A program made the translations under genes and the position numbers. Under the pieces are notes generated by a model. The model was not told the origin of the DNA and made no database searches. It was given only the letters and a program-made list of their open reading frames with translations. From Paracoccus sp. SCSIO 75233 (lineage in GTDB: Bacteria > Pseudomonadota > Alphaproteobacteria > Rhodobacterales > Rhodobacteraceae), in assembly GCF_027912675.1 (NCBI RefSeq), contig NZ_CP115757.1, forward strand, positions 1,922,001 through 1,986,000: 64,000 bases of DNA, read 5' to 3'. Shown here in pieces: positions 8,365 to 17,203 of this stretch (within the stretch, counting starts at the first letter, position 1; every line of letters begins with the position of its first letter).

Positions 8365-9709
8365 TCCCGCACAGCTTGGCGCGGTGCAACTCCGCGACCT
8401 CATCGCCTCGGGAGCAATCTCGGCGGAGGCGGCGACAGCAGCATGTCTGCGCCGCATCGCCGAGACGGAACCGCAGTTGAAGGCCTGGGCCTATGTCGAT
8501 GGCGAGCATGCCCTGGCACAGGCCCGCGCACTCGACGCGCGGCGCAAATCCGGCGCACAGATCGGGGCGCTGCATGGCGTGCCGGTCGGGATCAAGGATG
8601 TGATCGACACGGCAGGAATGCCGACCGAATATGGCAGCCCCCTCGGCAAGGGGCGCGTCCCGCGTGAGGACGCGCATCTCGTCGCGCGGCTTCGCGCGGC
8701 AGGCGCAGTCATCATCGGCAAGACCGTCACGACAGAGATGGCGTTCCTGCAACCCTCGGAAAGCCGCAACCCCCATGACGTCAGCCGCTCTCCGGGTGGC
8801 TCATCGTCGGGTTCGGCAGTCGCGGTCGCTGCCGGTCAGGTGCCACTCGCCGTCGGCACGCAGACCGGCGGGTCGGTGATCCGCCCGGCCTCATATTGCG
8901 GCATCATCGGCTTCAAGCCCAGTTTTGGCCTGATCGGTCGCAGCGGGGTGCTGACCCAATCGCCCTTCCTCGATACGGTCGGCGGCTTCGCCCGCTCGCT
9001 CGAAGATGCAGCGCTGCTGGTTGAAGCGATGGCAGGCCATGACCCACAAGACACGGCCAGCCTGCCCATCCCGGTCCCGCGCCTGCTTGGCGCTGCGGGC
9101 GACGCCCCGCCGCTAGCACCCTTGCTGGCCGTCATGACCCTGCCGGGTGCCACGCCGGTGATGGAGGACGCGCTGGCCGAACTGACCGATGAACTGGGCG
9201 ACCGCGCTGCCCGCGTCGATCCCCCGCCCGGCCTTGCCGAGGCCGATCAGATCCGCCGCCGCATCAACCTCGCCGAAATGGCGAAATGCTACTACCCGTT
9301 TGAGCGGAAGGGGCGCGATAAGCTGTCGGATCATCTCCGCACCGCACTTGACGAGGGCAAGGATATTCTCGCGCGCGACTATCTCTCCGCCCTCGATTGG
9401 CGACAGGTGCTGAACGCCGGGCTGGAGGAGTTGCTGACCCGCTGCGACGCCATTCTCTGCCCTGCCGCAACCGGCCCTGCCCCGCCCCTGTCGGAGGCCA
9501 CGACCGGCTCCGCCGCCATGAACGGGCCGTGGACGCTCTGCGGCGTACCGGCACTGAGCCTTCCGCTGCTCCACGACGAAAACGGCCTTCCGATGGGCGT
9601 TCAGCTTATCGGCAGACGCGGCGAGGATGCACGGTTGATGCGTGTCGCGAACTGGTTGAGCAACAGATTAATGCCCGATGCCGCGCAAGAAGAGGAGCAA
9701 GCAACATAA
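8354..9709 (+). CDS. Amidase signature family hydrolase (second copy)
   Basis: A 451-residue amidase-signature enzyme, clearly different from the one at 1957. The triad is K81 (VGIKDVIDTAG), the serines of GGSSSGSA at about 150-152, and nucleophile S174 in QTGGSVIRPASYCG. There is no signal peptide. It overlaps the TRAP large permease gene by 11 bases, so it is part of the transport operon, and its substrate is probably the imported amide. With matAB upstream, an amide or ureido derivative of malonate is a plausible substrate, but allophanate-like or aryl amides cannot be excluded. Confidence 0.87.
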   Translation: MAPDPAQLGAVQLRDLIASGAISAEAATAACLRRIAETEPQLKAWAYVDGEHALAQARALDARRKSGAQIGALHGVPVGIKDVIDTAGMPTEYGSPLGKGRVPREDAHLVARLRAAGAVIIGKTVTTEMAFLQPSESRNPHDVSRSPGGSSSGSAVAVAAGQVPLAVGTQTGGSVIRPASYCGIIGFKPSFGLIGRSGVLTQSPFLDTVGGFARSLEDAALLVEAMAGHDPQDTASLPIPVPRLLGAAGDAPPLAPLLAVMTLPGATPVMEDALAELTDELGDRAARVDPPPGLAEADQIRRRINLAEMAKCYYPFERKGRDKLSDHLRTALDEGKDILARDYLSALDWRQVLNAGLEELLTRCDAILCPAATGPAPPLSEATTGSAAMNGPWTLCGVPALSLPLLHDENGLPMGVQLIGRRGEDARLMRVANWLSNRLMPDAAQEEEQAT

Positions 9710-9885
9710 TGGATCGAATTCTCGCGCTGTTCGCCTATACGGTTCTGCTGGCCTTCCTCGGGATATTGGTGTGGAACGTCCCGCAACTCGATCTCGGACT
9801 GGTCGTTCTTGCCACGCTGGTTCTGGCAGGGGTCGATATCGTTCAGGTGTTACGGCAGCATCGGCGTCAGAAGCGCGAGGATTGA
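9709..9885 (+). CDS. Small two-helix membrane protein
   Basis: Fifty-eight residues. Two hydrophobic stretches, LALFAYTVLLAFLGILVW and LGLVVLATLVLAGVDIV, are joined by a short polar turn and end in a basic tail (RQHRRQKRED). The ATG shares one base with the amidase stop (TAATG), which indicates translational coupling within the TRAP-amidase operon. Function unknown; similar tiny proteins occur at the ends of TRAP operons in this family of bacteria, so an accessory role in the transporter is possible. It is the last gene before the IS-rich region. Confidence 0.7.
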   Translation: MDRILALFAYTVLLAFLGILVWNVPQLDLGLVVLATLVLAGVDIVQVLRQHRRQKRED

Positions 9886-9923
9886 TCTGTCCGTCGTCAG
9901 AACATTTGGCGCAACTAGCGGCG

Positions 9924-11446
9924 TAGATTAGCGGAGTTTGGGCGTCGTCTTTTGGTTGATGTTAAGCGGCAGGCTTGCGGTGCTGCAAGCGCCGATATTC
10001 GATGGTCTTACGCTTGATCCTTTCGCGCTGTTTGATCATGGGTTGTGCCCTGCCAAAGTAGGCATCGGCAGGCATCACATTGGCCAGGCTCTCATGGTGA
10101 CGCTGGTGGTTGTAATGCTCGACGAAGGCCTCGATCTGGGCTTCGAGGTCGCCGGGCAGTAAGTAGTTTTCGAGCAGGAGGCGGTTCTTCAGGGTTTGGT
10201 GCCCGCGCTCGTTGTTCGGGCTTACGCGGCCGCACTACGGCCACGGTCCCTCCAACTGCCCTGGATCTGGGGGTGGCACGGCGCGCCGCGCACATGGCTC
10301 ATCTTGTTGGCCTCGATGTATTCGGCCAGTTCGCCCGCGATGTAGTTGGGGCCATTGTCCGATAGCAGCCTGGGCTTGTGCAGCACCGTGGCGCTGTCGC
10401 AGCCCGAGGCGGCGAGTGCGAGGTCCAGCGTGTCGGTCACGTCCTCGGCCCGCATGTTGGTGCATAGCTTCCAGGCAATGATGTAGCGCGAGAAGTCGTC
10501 AAGCACCGTCGAGAGGTACATCCAGCCCCACCCGATGATCTTGAAGTAGGTGAAGTCGGTCTGCCACATCTCGTTCGGCCGCATGGTCTTGGTGTGGAAC
10601 TGATCGCTCGACCATTGTCCTTGTACCAATGGCGGACAAGGTCTCGCCCTTGATCACCGTATAGGCTGGGCTGGTGATCAGGTCATGGGCCTTGAGCAAC
10701 CGGTAAACCGTAGCCTCCGACACGAAGTCGTGTTTCTTGTCGGTGAAGCGCACGGCCAGTTCGCGCGGGCTGAGCTCGGCCGCCTCCAACGCCATCGCGA
10801 CGATCTGGTCATAAATGTCCTCGCCGATGCGGTTCCACACTCGGCTCGGCGCCGAAGGTTTGTCCGCCAGCGCTTCCGGCCCGCCTTCCCGGTAGCGGTC
10901 ATACCAGCGGTAGAAAGTCCGACGGGCGATGCCGAGCTGGTCCAGCGTCCGCGTGGCCGGCAGGTGCGACTGTTCGACGATCCGGATGATCTCCAGCTTC
11001 TCGGATGCGGGATACCTCATTCGTTGTCCCCCCTATCCGCGATCATACTTTTTTAGCAGACGGTTTTCCCGGGTGAGATCGGCAACGCATTCCTTCAGCG
11101 CGCGGGTCTCGCGGCGCAGATCCTGCACCTCGCCGGTCGTCGCGGCACGGGCGGTATCCCCGACAAGGCGACGTCTGTTGGCCTCCATGAACTCCTTGGA
11201 TCAAGTGTAATACAGGCTCTGGGCGATGCCCTCTTTGAGGCAGCTCGGCGATACTGTCGTGACCGCGAATTCCTTCAAGCACGATGCGGATATTGTCTTC
11301 GGCCGAGAAGTGCCGACGGGTCTGACGCCGGATGTCTTTCACCACCCGTTCCGCAGGGGCTTGGACGGCGATCTTGAATTGGAGGATTTGGGCTTCATCT
11401 TCGTTCCTTCGTCACTACGACGAAGCCCAAATCCTCCTTAAATCAC
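9924..11446 (-). mobile_element. IS3-family insertion sequence, decayed
   Basis: About 1.52 kb. The ends carry related inverted sequences: 9924-9952 (TAGATTAGCGGAGTTTGGGC...) and the reverse complement of 11418-11446 (TGATTTAAGGAGGATTTGGGC...). Between them lie the remains of orfA and orfB on the minus strand. It is inserted 39 bases after the small membrane protein gene and marks the left edge of the accessory region. No target duplication could be recognised. An additional perfect 16-bp inverted repeat (11381-11396 and 11422-11437) sits at the right end. Confidence 0.8.
9962..11373 (-). pseudogene. IS3-family transposase orfA/orfB, multiply disrupted
   Basis: Read on the minus strand. The orfA part (VKDIRRQTRRHFSAEDNIRIVLEG) loses its frame near 11250 and has a TGA where tryptophan is expected (YYT-stop-SKEF). 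The orfA end KECVADLTRENRLLKK meets an A-rich slippery site (11048-11056 as CTAAAAAAG), normal for programmed -1 frameshifting in this family. The orfB part (MRYPASEKLEIIRIVEQ..., DFTYFKI..., LSDNGPNY) shifts near 10620 and again near 10230, where a short foreign stretch interrupts HPQIQG and ERGHQTLKNRLL. The C-terminal end (NHQRHHESLANVMPADAYFG) is intact to the stop at 9962. Transposition from this copy is not possible. Confidence 0.85.
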
Positions 11447-11649
11447 AACCTCAAATTTGTGCCATAGATGCTGACGGGGGACTGCATCGGATATGCGCCG
11501 TTCCATAGGACCAGGGCAAAGATAACCTTGCTTTCTTAGAAATGACTAGCGACGCGGATTATATTGTATGTACCCCTTCTGAGTGATTTTCGGCGCGGGT
11601 TAATCCTTAGCTCCGATTGCTCACTTAGGTGACCTTTCTTTCATGGGCC
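11447..11649. other. Spacer between IS remnants, no gene seen
   Basis: This AT-richer stretch lies between the right end of the first IS3 remnant and the second transposase fragment. I see no coding frame, RNA gene or clear repeat in it. Confidence 0.5.
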
Positions 11650-12048
11650 AAGAGGCGTTTCTACTCCGTGGTGAATGCCGCGTCGTGGTTGTAGAAGCAC
11701 TAGATATATTGAAACTGGCGTTTTCCGCATCGCGGCACATCCGCTAAGATCGTTGCCACGGCTGCTCGGCCTTGATGGTTTCGAAGAAGGTTTTCACAGG
11801 CGCGTTTTGAAGCAGCTCCCGGTCCCGCTCATCGAAATCTGGAACCGATGTTGGCGCGGCAGTTTCTGATAATCGGAGGAACAATATTGCGCCGCCTCGT
11901 TCGGTGCGATGAATGCAACCTTTCGGCGGTCTGCACAGCGCAATGGCCATATTCAGCGCCTGGCGCGCGAGGTTACGCTTCATCCGGTTGTCGACCGTCC
12001 AGCTGATGACGCGCCTCAAATGCAGATCGAGAATGAATAGCTTGGTGG
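11650..12048 (-). pseudogene. IS3-family orfB fragment (second, unrelated copy)
   Basis: On the minus strand the frame LFILDLHLRRVISWTVDNRMKRNLARQALNMAIAL, then PPKGCIHRTERG, is the DDE-domain centre of another IS3-family transposase. The third catalytic block remains as APVKTFFETIKAE, followed by an in-frame stop near 11744 where a tryptophan is expected, and a frame change before GFYNHDAAF. The N-terminal half and both IS ends are missing. It is debris of an older insertion, next to the dehydrogenase gene. Confidence 0.75.
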
Positions 12049-12173
12049 GGTTAGAGCCTCCGGAAAACCCGGCGCGGTTCAGTCTCTTGGCATCGGGTTT
12101 GCTCTATTACCAACGACTAGAAGCGATGCCCGACGGCTGATGGAACGATAGGCTTGAACGCAGAGAGAACGAG

Positions 12174-13100
12174 ATGAAAATCGGATTTATTGGACTCGGC
12201 ACAATGGGTCGCGGCATTGCGGCCAATATCCTAAAGGCCGAACATGGACTTGCCGTATACGACATAAACAAGGCTGCAGCCGATGAACTTCTCGAAGCCG
12301 GAGCCTCTTGGGCCGACTCTCCGAAGTCTCTCGCTGAAGGCGTTGAAATTGTATTTTCGTCCCTGCCCCGGCCGTCGGATGTTATCGACGTTTATGAAGG
12401 CGGTAACGGTCTTAGCGCGGGGTTGGCAGCAGGCAAGATATGGTTTGATCTTTCTACGAACTCTGTTGAAACAGTGCGGAAACTGCACGCCGAACTTTCT
12501 ACTCGTGGGGTCCGCTTTCTGGATGCCCCTGTATCAGGCGGACCAGCAGGCGCGGCAAGCGGGCAACTTGCCGTCTGGGTTGGTGGTGACCGGGCAGCTT
12601 TTGACAGGGCACGGCCGGTTCTGGATACATTCTCCGATCATGCGCGGTATGTTGGCGAGATAGGTGCCGGCTCGATTGCGAAACTCGTCCATAATCTAAC
12701 CGCTACTGTCATGATGCAAGCCATTGCTGAGGGCATGACCATCGGCGTGAAGGCCGGACTTGAGCCGCTCCAACTCTATGAGGCGCTTCGCGCGGGAGCC
12801 ACCGGTCGAGCACGGTCTTTTGATAGCATTCACCGAAGATGGTTGCCTGAGAACCTCGATCCAGCCAGTTTTCAGCTTAGTTTGTTGCACAAGGACGTAA
12901 AGCTTGCAGTTGAGATGGCACGGCAGGTTGGGGTGCCGTCTCGGCTGTCTCAACTGGCGCTCGAAGATATGACGGAAGCACTGAACCGCGGTTGGGGAGC
13001 GCGGGATGCTCAGAGTGTGCTTTTGCTTCAGCAAGAGCGTGCGGGGCTTGGATCATTTGGGCTGACGCAAAAAGCCATTGATGACGTCATGAAGGAATAA
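12174..13100 (+). CDS. NAD(P)-dependent beta-hydroxyacid dehydrogenase (3-hydroxyisobutyrate dehydrogenase family)
   Basis: A 308-residue cytoplasmic enzyme. The Rossmann motif GFIGLGTMGRGIAANI lies at residues 4-19, the substrate motif DAPVSGGPAGA near residue 118, and the catalytic lysine in GSIAKLVHNL near residue 169. The family oxidises beta-hydroxyacids such as tartronate semialdehyde partners, 3-hydroxyisobutyrate, or sugar acids. It is followed 194 bases later by a TRAP system, so it probably acts on the imported acid. Codon use is less GC-biased than in the first 10 kb, and IS debris lies directly upstream, which suggests acquisition by transfer. Exact substrate unknown. Confidence 0.88.
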   Translation: MKIGFIGLGTMGRGIAANILKAEHGLAVYDINKAAADELLEAGASWADSPKSLAEGVEIVFSSLPRPSDVIDVYEGGNGLSAGLAAGKIWFDLSTNSVETVRKLHAELSTRGVRFLDAPVSGGPAGAASGQLAVWVGGDRAAFDRARPVLDTFSDHARYVGEIGAGSIAKLVHNLTATVMMQAIAEGMTIGVKAGLEPLQLYEALRAGATGRARSFDSIHRRWLPENLDPASFQLSLLHKDVKLAVEMARQVGVPSRLSQLALEDMTEALNRGWGARDAQSVLLLQQERAGLGSFGLTQKAIDDVMKE

Positions 13101-13294
13101 TCGATTTTTCTTATGTGCCCGCCCGCCTAGAGATCGCGCGAGCTTCTTCTCAGGCCCGATGCTCCACGGCCCTTCCGTCCCTGCTTGCAGATAGGCATGG
13201 AATTTTAGAAGAGCCAAGTCTCCAAACATGCTGTCGCAACCTTATTGGCACGCAGATTGCTGGTATCCGTTTGGAACCTGAGGAGGAGAAAAAA

Positions 13295-14323
13295 ATGAAG
13301 TTCGGAACCATACTGCTTGCTGGCTGTACGATGTGCGCATCGTCGCTCACGGCGTTTGCTCAGGAAGAAATCACCCTGCGTCACGGCACGTTTCTTCCTG
13401 CAAATGTGAACGGAACGGTTCAGGGCAGCCAAGTTTTCATTGATGAATTGGCTCGTTTGACCGACGAAAACGTAAAGATCGAATTCTATCCCGCCGAGCA
13501 GGCGGGAAAATCACGTGAAGCACTCGAACTGGTTAAGGTCGGTGCCATCGATATCTACGAGATCGGCACAGCATATTTCAGCGGCTCTGACGTTCCGCTC
13601 TGGGGGCTGCTTGAAGCTCCAAATCTGGTCGAGTCGACCTGTGATGCTACGCGAGCGATGCGTGCCGTTGGCGATCCGGGCGGAATTCTGTGGCAGACGC
13701 AATATGAGCCGCTCGGGATTCGAATTCTGTCATATTATGTTTACCCGCAATTCAGCCTGTCAGCGTCTCGGATGAAGGTCACCGAAGTCTCTGATCTTAA
13801 AGGCATGAAACTGCGCAACGGTGGCGGGCTGATGGAGAGGACTGTTTTCGAGTTGGGGGGCGTCCCTGTCGGCATAACCGGACCCGAGACTCAACAGGCC
13901 CTTCAGCGCGGAACAATCGATTCCTGGATGGGTTCTTATCCGTCTGTCCGCGATTACGGCTATTATCGATATGTGGACTATGGCGTCGCAGGCTTCCCCA
14001 TGGGTACGGCCGGAATTTTTGCGGCCATGTCTGAGAGCAAGTTTCAGGCACTTCCCGAGGATATTCAGAGCGCTCTTATAGAAGCCGGAAAAAAAGCCGA
14101 GGAAAATTTCTGCGCGTTTATGGATGTAGACCAAATCAAAGCGATAGAGGACCTGCAGACCGAGGAATACGGCATGGAGATCTACACTTGGACTGCGGAA
14201 CAAGTTGAAGAACTTGCGCAGATTACTTCAGGAGTGGTCGACAAGTGGGTGGATGATCTGGAAGGTCGTGGGATTCCCGCGCGCGATGCGCTGGAGCAAT
14301 ACCGCGCCGCCCTGCCAAACTGA
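13295..14323 (+). CDS. TRAP transporter substrate-binding protein (DctP type), Sec-exported
   Basis: A 342-residue periplasmic receptor. The start at 13295 is set by AGGAGGAG ten bases upstream; the frame extends further 5' but without a ribosome site. A Sec signal peptide (KFGTILLAGCTMCASSLTAFA, cut before QEE) replaces the Tat signal used by the two other TRAP receptors in the window. Mature motifs include FYPAEQAGKSREALELVKVGAIDI and KGMKLRNGGGL with the ligand arginine. The two cysteines in ESTCDAT and EENFCAF are unusual for the family and might form a disulfide. The dehydrogenase upstream suggests a hydroxyacid ligand. Confidence 0.9.
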   Translation: MKFGTILLAGCTMCASSLTAFAQEEITLRHGTFLPANVNGTVQGSQVFIDELARLTDENVKIEFYPAEQAGKSREALELVKVGAIDIYEIGTAYFSGSDVPLWGLLEAPNLVESTCDATRAMRAVGDPGGILWQTQYEPLGIRILSYYVYPQFSLSASRMKVTEVSDLKGMKLRNGGGLMERTVFELGGVPVGITGPETQQALQRGTIDSWMGSYPSVRDYGYYRYVDYGVAGFPMGTAGIFAAMSESKFQALPEDIQSALIEAGKKAEENFCAFMDVDQIKAIEDLQTEEYGMEIYTWTAEQVEELAQITSGVVDKWVDDLEGRGIPARDALEQYRAALPN

Positions 14324-14330
14324 AGCTGCT

Positions 14331-14357
14331 GGTCTCTGCAGAGTTTTTGCGGAGACC
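14331..14357 (+). promoter_or_regulatory. Intercistronic stem-loop between dctP and dctQ (second TRAP operon)
   Basis: GGTCTCTGCA (14331-14340) pairs with TGCGGAGACC (14348-14357) with one G-T pair, followed by TTT. The position, just after the receptor gene, matches the hairpin in the first TRAP operon. It may be an attenuator or an mRNA-stabilising element. Confidence 0.55.
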
Positions 14358-14396
14358 TTTAATATTTTGACGGAGCACTAGCCTGTGGGAGGTCGT

Positions 14397-14999
14397 ATGG
14401 CCAAGAATAGCACGTCAGGACTCATTTCATTTTCGCGCAAAATACTTGGGCTAATCGACAGCTTCATGGGCAAAATTGAATCCGTAATTCTGACTATTGC
14501 GGCAGTTGCAGCGTTGCTTGCAATGTGCGTCATCTCTCTTGATGCACTCGGAAGATATCTTTTCAACCAACCCCTGATCATAACGATAGATCTGATTTCA
14601 CGCTATTTGCTGCCAATCATCATGTTATCGACGGCAAGTGTCGTTCTGCGGCAGTCGAAGCACATCTCGGTCGATCTATTTGCAATGTTATTGCCCTATC
14701 GTCTGTATTTACTGCTTCTGGGGATAGGAATGCTGGTCGCCGTTCCAGTGTTCTGGATCATGGCCTGGCGTGTCGCCCATTCTGCGGCGCAAAGCTTTGA
14801 GGCGGGCAGCGTTACTTACGGGCTTATACCTTGGCCAATCTGGGTTGAGCAGGCGATCTACGCTGTGTGTATAGGGCTACTCGAAATCCGGATTGTTCAG
14901 GTCGCAATCGCCAATCTTTTTGCGGCAATTACTGGGGAAACTTCCATCGGCATTCCATTGGTGAATGCGCATGATGATCCGCTTGAGGAGGGTGTCTGA
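14397..14999 (+). CDS. TRAP transporter small permease (DctQ type)
   Basis: About 200 residues with four hydrophobic segments. The conserved first block reads VAALLAMCVISLDALGRYLFNQPLIITIDLISRYLLPIIM. The ATG at 14397 follows GGGAGG by five bases and is preferred over an in-frame GTG at 14385. The C-terminal amphipathic segment ends VNAHDDPLEEGV. The stop overlaps the start of the large permease (TGATG). Together with the receptor and large permease it forms a Na+-dependent uptake system in the inner membrane. Confidence 0.88.
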   Translation: MAKNSTSGLISFSRKILGLIDSFMGKIESVILTIAAVAALLAMCVISLDALGRYLFNQPLIITIDLISRYLLPIIMLSTASVVLRQSKHISVDLFAMLLPYRLYLLLLGIGMLVAVPVFWIMAWRVAHSAAQSFEAGSVTYGLIPWPIWVEQAIYAVCIGLLEIRIVQVAIANLFAAITGETSIGIPLVNAHDDPLEEGV

Positions 15000-16282
15000 T
15001 GGCACTGGCAGCTGGCTTTATTCTACTAGTGGTTTTGATGGTTGTGGGAATGCCTGTGGCCATCGCACTTTCCATTTCCGGTGCAGTGGGACTTTATCTC
15101 GTCGGGGGTGTGGATCTTGCCGCGGGCATTGTCGCCGCGACGCCGCTGGGTTCGGTCAACGGTTTTGAATGGGTCATGCTTCCAATGTTCATCCTCATGG
15201 CAAATCTGGTCATGATAAGTGGAATTGGCCAGGACATGTTCGATATTGCCAAGATCTGGGTTGGGCGCATTCCGGGCGGGTTGGCGCATGCGACAGCTAT
15301 TACCGGCGCTGGATTCGGCGCCATTTCTGGATCGAGTACGGCCGCCGCCGCGACTTTGGCCTCGACAACCATTCCAGGAATGATCAAGCAGGGCTACAAT
15401 CCACAGCTTGCGGCAGGCGTTGTGGCGATATCTGGCACACTATCCATGCTAATTCCGCCAAGCGGTGCCATGGTCATCTACGCTTTGCTGGCCGATATGA
15501 GCGTTGCACATCTTCTGATTGCCGGGGTCATCCCAGGACTACTGGTCACGCTTACCATTGTGCTGACTGTACTGTTTCTGATCTGGCGACATCCAGAGCA
15601 TGGACCAAGCGCGGAAAGCTATAGCTGGGGCGAAAAGATCCGTTCTTTGCGGAAAGCTTGGACTTTCATGCTTCTTTTTGCTGCGGTTACAGTGGTTATT
15701 TATACTGGTGTCGCCACGCCAACGGAGGCATCAGCTCTTGGTGCGTTGACGGCGCTCGCCCTGTCTGTTTTGCGCGGGGTGACATTCAAGCAGGTTTTAA
15801 ACGCTGCACGTAGCGCAGTGGAAACCAGTTGCATGCTCGCATTGATCATCGTGGGAGCGCATCTTTTTGTCTACTTTCTGACAATGACACAGGCCGCGCA
15901 GGGGCTAATCGGGTTCTTGGCCGAAGCAGGTATTGACCGTTTCTGGATTCTCCTTTTTGTGCTGCTGATGTATCTCGTATTGGGTTGCTTCATGGACCTG
16001 ATCGCCATGCTTATCCTTACAATTCCTATCGTTGTGCCTCTGATGGATAGTCTTGGCTACGATCTTATCTGGGTCGCGATACTGACGATTATCATGGGAG
16101 AGATAGGGGTTCTGACCCCACCACTAGGTATGAACGTTTACGTGATCTCAAGTACGACTGGAATGAAGCTAGGAGATGTTTTCCGCGGATCTGTGCCGCA
16201 TGTCATAGCACATCTTATACTTCTTGCAGTTCTGGTCGCTTTTCCTGCGCTGGTTACTTGGCTGCCGTCCACGATGGATTGA
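14999..16282 (+). CDS. TRAP transporter large permease (DctM type)
   Basis: A 427-residue protein of about 12 membrane segments. Family motifs: MPVAIALSISGAVGLYLVGG, VMLPMFILMANLVMISGIG, GSSTAAAATLASTTIPGMIKQGYNPQLAAG, LSMLIPPSGAMVIYALLADMS, and EIGVLTPPLGMNVYVISS near the end. It overlaps the small permease stop by one base. The stop codon lies inside a 20-bp perfect palindrome (16276-16295). It is the last gene of the dehydrogenase-TRAP group. Confidence 0.92.
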   Translation: MALAAGFILLVVLMVVGMPVAIALSISGAVGLYLVGGVDLAAGIVAATPLGSVNGFEWVMLPMFILMANLVMISGIGQDMFDIAKIWVGRIPGGLAHATAITGAGFGAISGSSTAAAATLASTTIPGMIKQGYNPQLAAGVVAISGTLSMLIPPSGAMVIYALLADMSVAHLLIAGVIPGLLVTLTIVLTVLFLIWRHPEHGPSAESYSWGEKIRSLRKAWTFMLLFAAVTVVIYTGVATPTEASALGALTALALSVLRGVTFKQVLNAARSAVETSCMLALIIVGAHLFVYFLTMTQAAQGLIGFLAEAGIDRFWILLFVLLMYLVLGCFMDLIAMLILTIPIVVPLMDSLGYDLIWVAILTIIMGEIGVLTPPLGMNVYVISSTTGMKLGDVFRGSVPHVIAHLILLAVLVAFPALVTWLPSTMD

Positions 16283-16295
16283 AATATTTCAATCC
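16276..16295. repeat. 20-bp perfect palindrome over the dctM stop codon
   Basis: GGATTGAAATATTTCAATCC reads the same on both strands without a loop. It contains the TGA of the large permease gene. No T-run follows, so a classical terminator is unlikely; a protein-binding site or an IS end relic is possible. Confidence 0.6.
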
Positions 16296-16415
16296 GACAC
16301 GCCATCCGTTCTTGGGCCCAGCGTGGAAACGGGTCTCACGTCGCGCGCCAGTCCTTTCTCGAGGCGTGCCTATTTCAATCAAATCAAGAAATAATTATCA
16401 AAGTCAATTATATAT

Positions 16416-16977
16416 GTCGTTGTAGCAACGACGGATTATCACGGCTCTTGGCATTGTGCGGAAATTGCGCCGTCCTGCTAGCCAAGCGGGCACTGAACGA
16501 CTACCGGTTGGCGCCGGTAGGATCATTGATATGCCGTTCGAGTACTGAAGTACGATGTTCTCGGTGATGGCGCCGTTGGTGGTGGAAAAGTAGCCCCTGC
16601 CCCAGAACCGGCAACCCCAATGGCTCTTGCGGATATGTGGAAACTCTCGTTGCACCCGATAAGACGAACGACCCTTCATCTTGCGCACCAGATCGGAAAT
16701 GGCCAGCTTCGGCGGCACCGACACGAACATGTGAACGTGATCACTCGATAGACCCCGCGCAAGATGTCGACACCGTTCTTGCAGCAGACTTGCCGGCAGA
16801 TGTCGCGCACCCGCAGCCGCAGCGCACCGGTCGGAACCTTGTAGCGGTGTTTCATCGACCAGGCGATGTGGTAGCGGTGATAGAAAACGCGGTGCTTGCC
16901 AGTGTCATTTTGCATGATCCTATCCTCCGAAATGAGCCCTTCCCCGGCTGCCGCTCATTTCGGGAGGATAGGATCAT
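16416..16977 (-). mobile_element. IS200/IS605-family element, decayed
   Basis: A single tnpA remnant flanked by hairpins, as in this family that moves as single-stranded DNA. The left-end hairpin is the near-perfect inverted repeat 16914-16936 / 16954-16977, directly upstream of the tnpA start. At the other side GTCGTTG-TAG-CAACGAC forms a hairpin at 16416-16432, and CTACCGG/CCGGTAG one at 16501-16520 over the tnpA stop; which of these is the right-end recognition hairpin is uncertain, so the boundary is approximate. Confidence 0.7.
16501..16915 (-). pseudogene. IS200-type transposase TnpA with two frameshifts
   Basis: Minus-strand frames give HRVFYHRYHIAWSMKHRYKV, then after a one-base loss near 16738 SDHVHMFVSVPP (the HUH motif), KMKGRSSYRV and GAITENIVLQY (the nucleophilic tyrosine). 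A second shift just after that tyrosine is needed to read the natural end LERHINDPTGANR-stop at 16501. Both catalytic motifs are still present but cannot be translated as one protein, so the copy is inactive unless helped in trans. Confidence 0.82.
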
Positions 16978-17203
16978 AACCTAATTCTTCGCGCTGAAGC
17001 AGGTCCAACCGGAGGTCGGAGGGTTTGCTCTAATGCATGGATACTAAAGCCCCTGCCCTGCCCCGCGACCGGAAGAATGGCCGGCTCGCATGGATGTTTA
17101 AGAAGAATAGAATGGCACCATGGATGCGCACAAGGAGGGCAGACCCTATGATGTGCGCGGCTGCCGCGGATGCTGAACGATGCGCTGCGGCGACGGGAAC
17201 TAG
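16978..17203. other. Spacer between IS200- and IS481-family elements
   Basis: No supported gene, RNA or repeat. The last bases before the IS481 element read ACTAGT (17199-17204), which fits the NCTAGN target preference known for IS481. Confidence 0.45.

Noticed and set aside
13115..13294. Upstream extension of the second TRAP receptor
   Set aside because: The signal peptide and the AGGAGGAG site place the start at 13295; the 60 codons before lack both.
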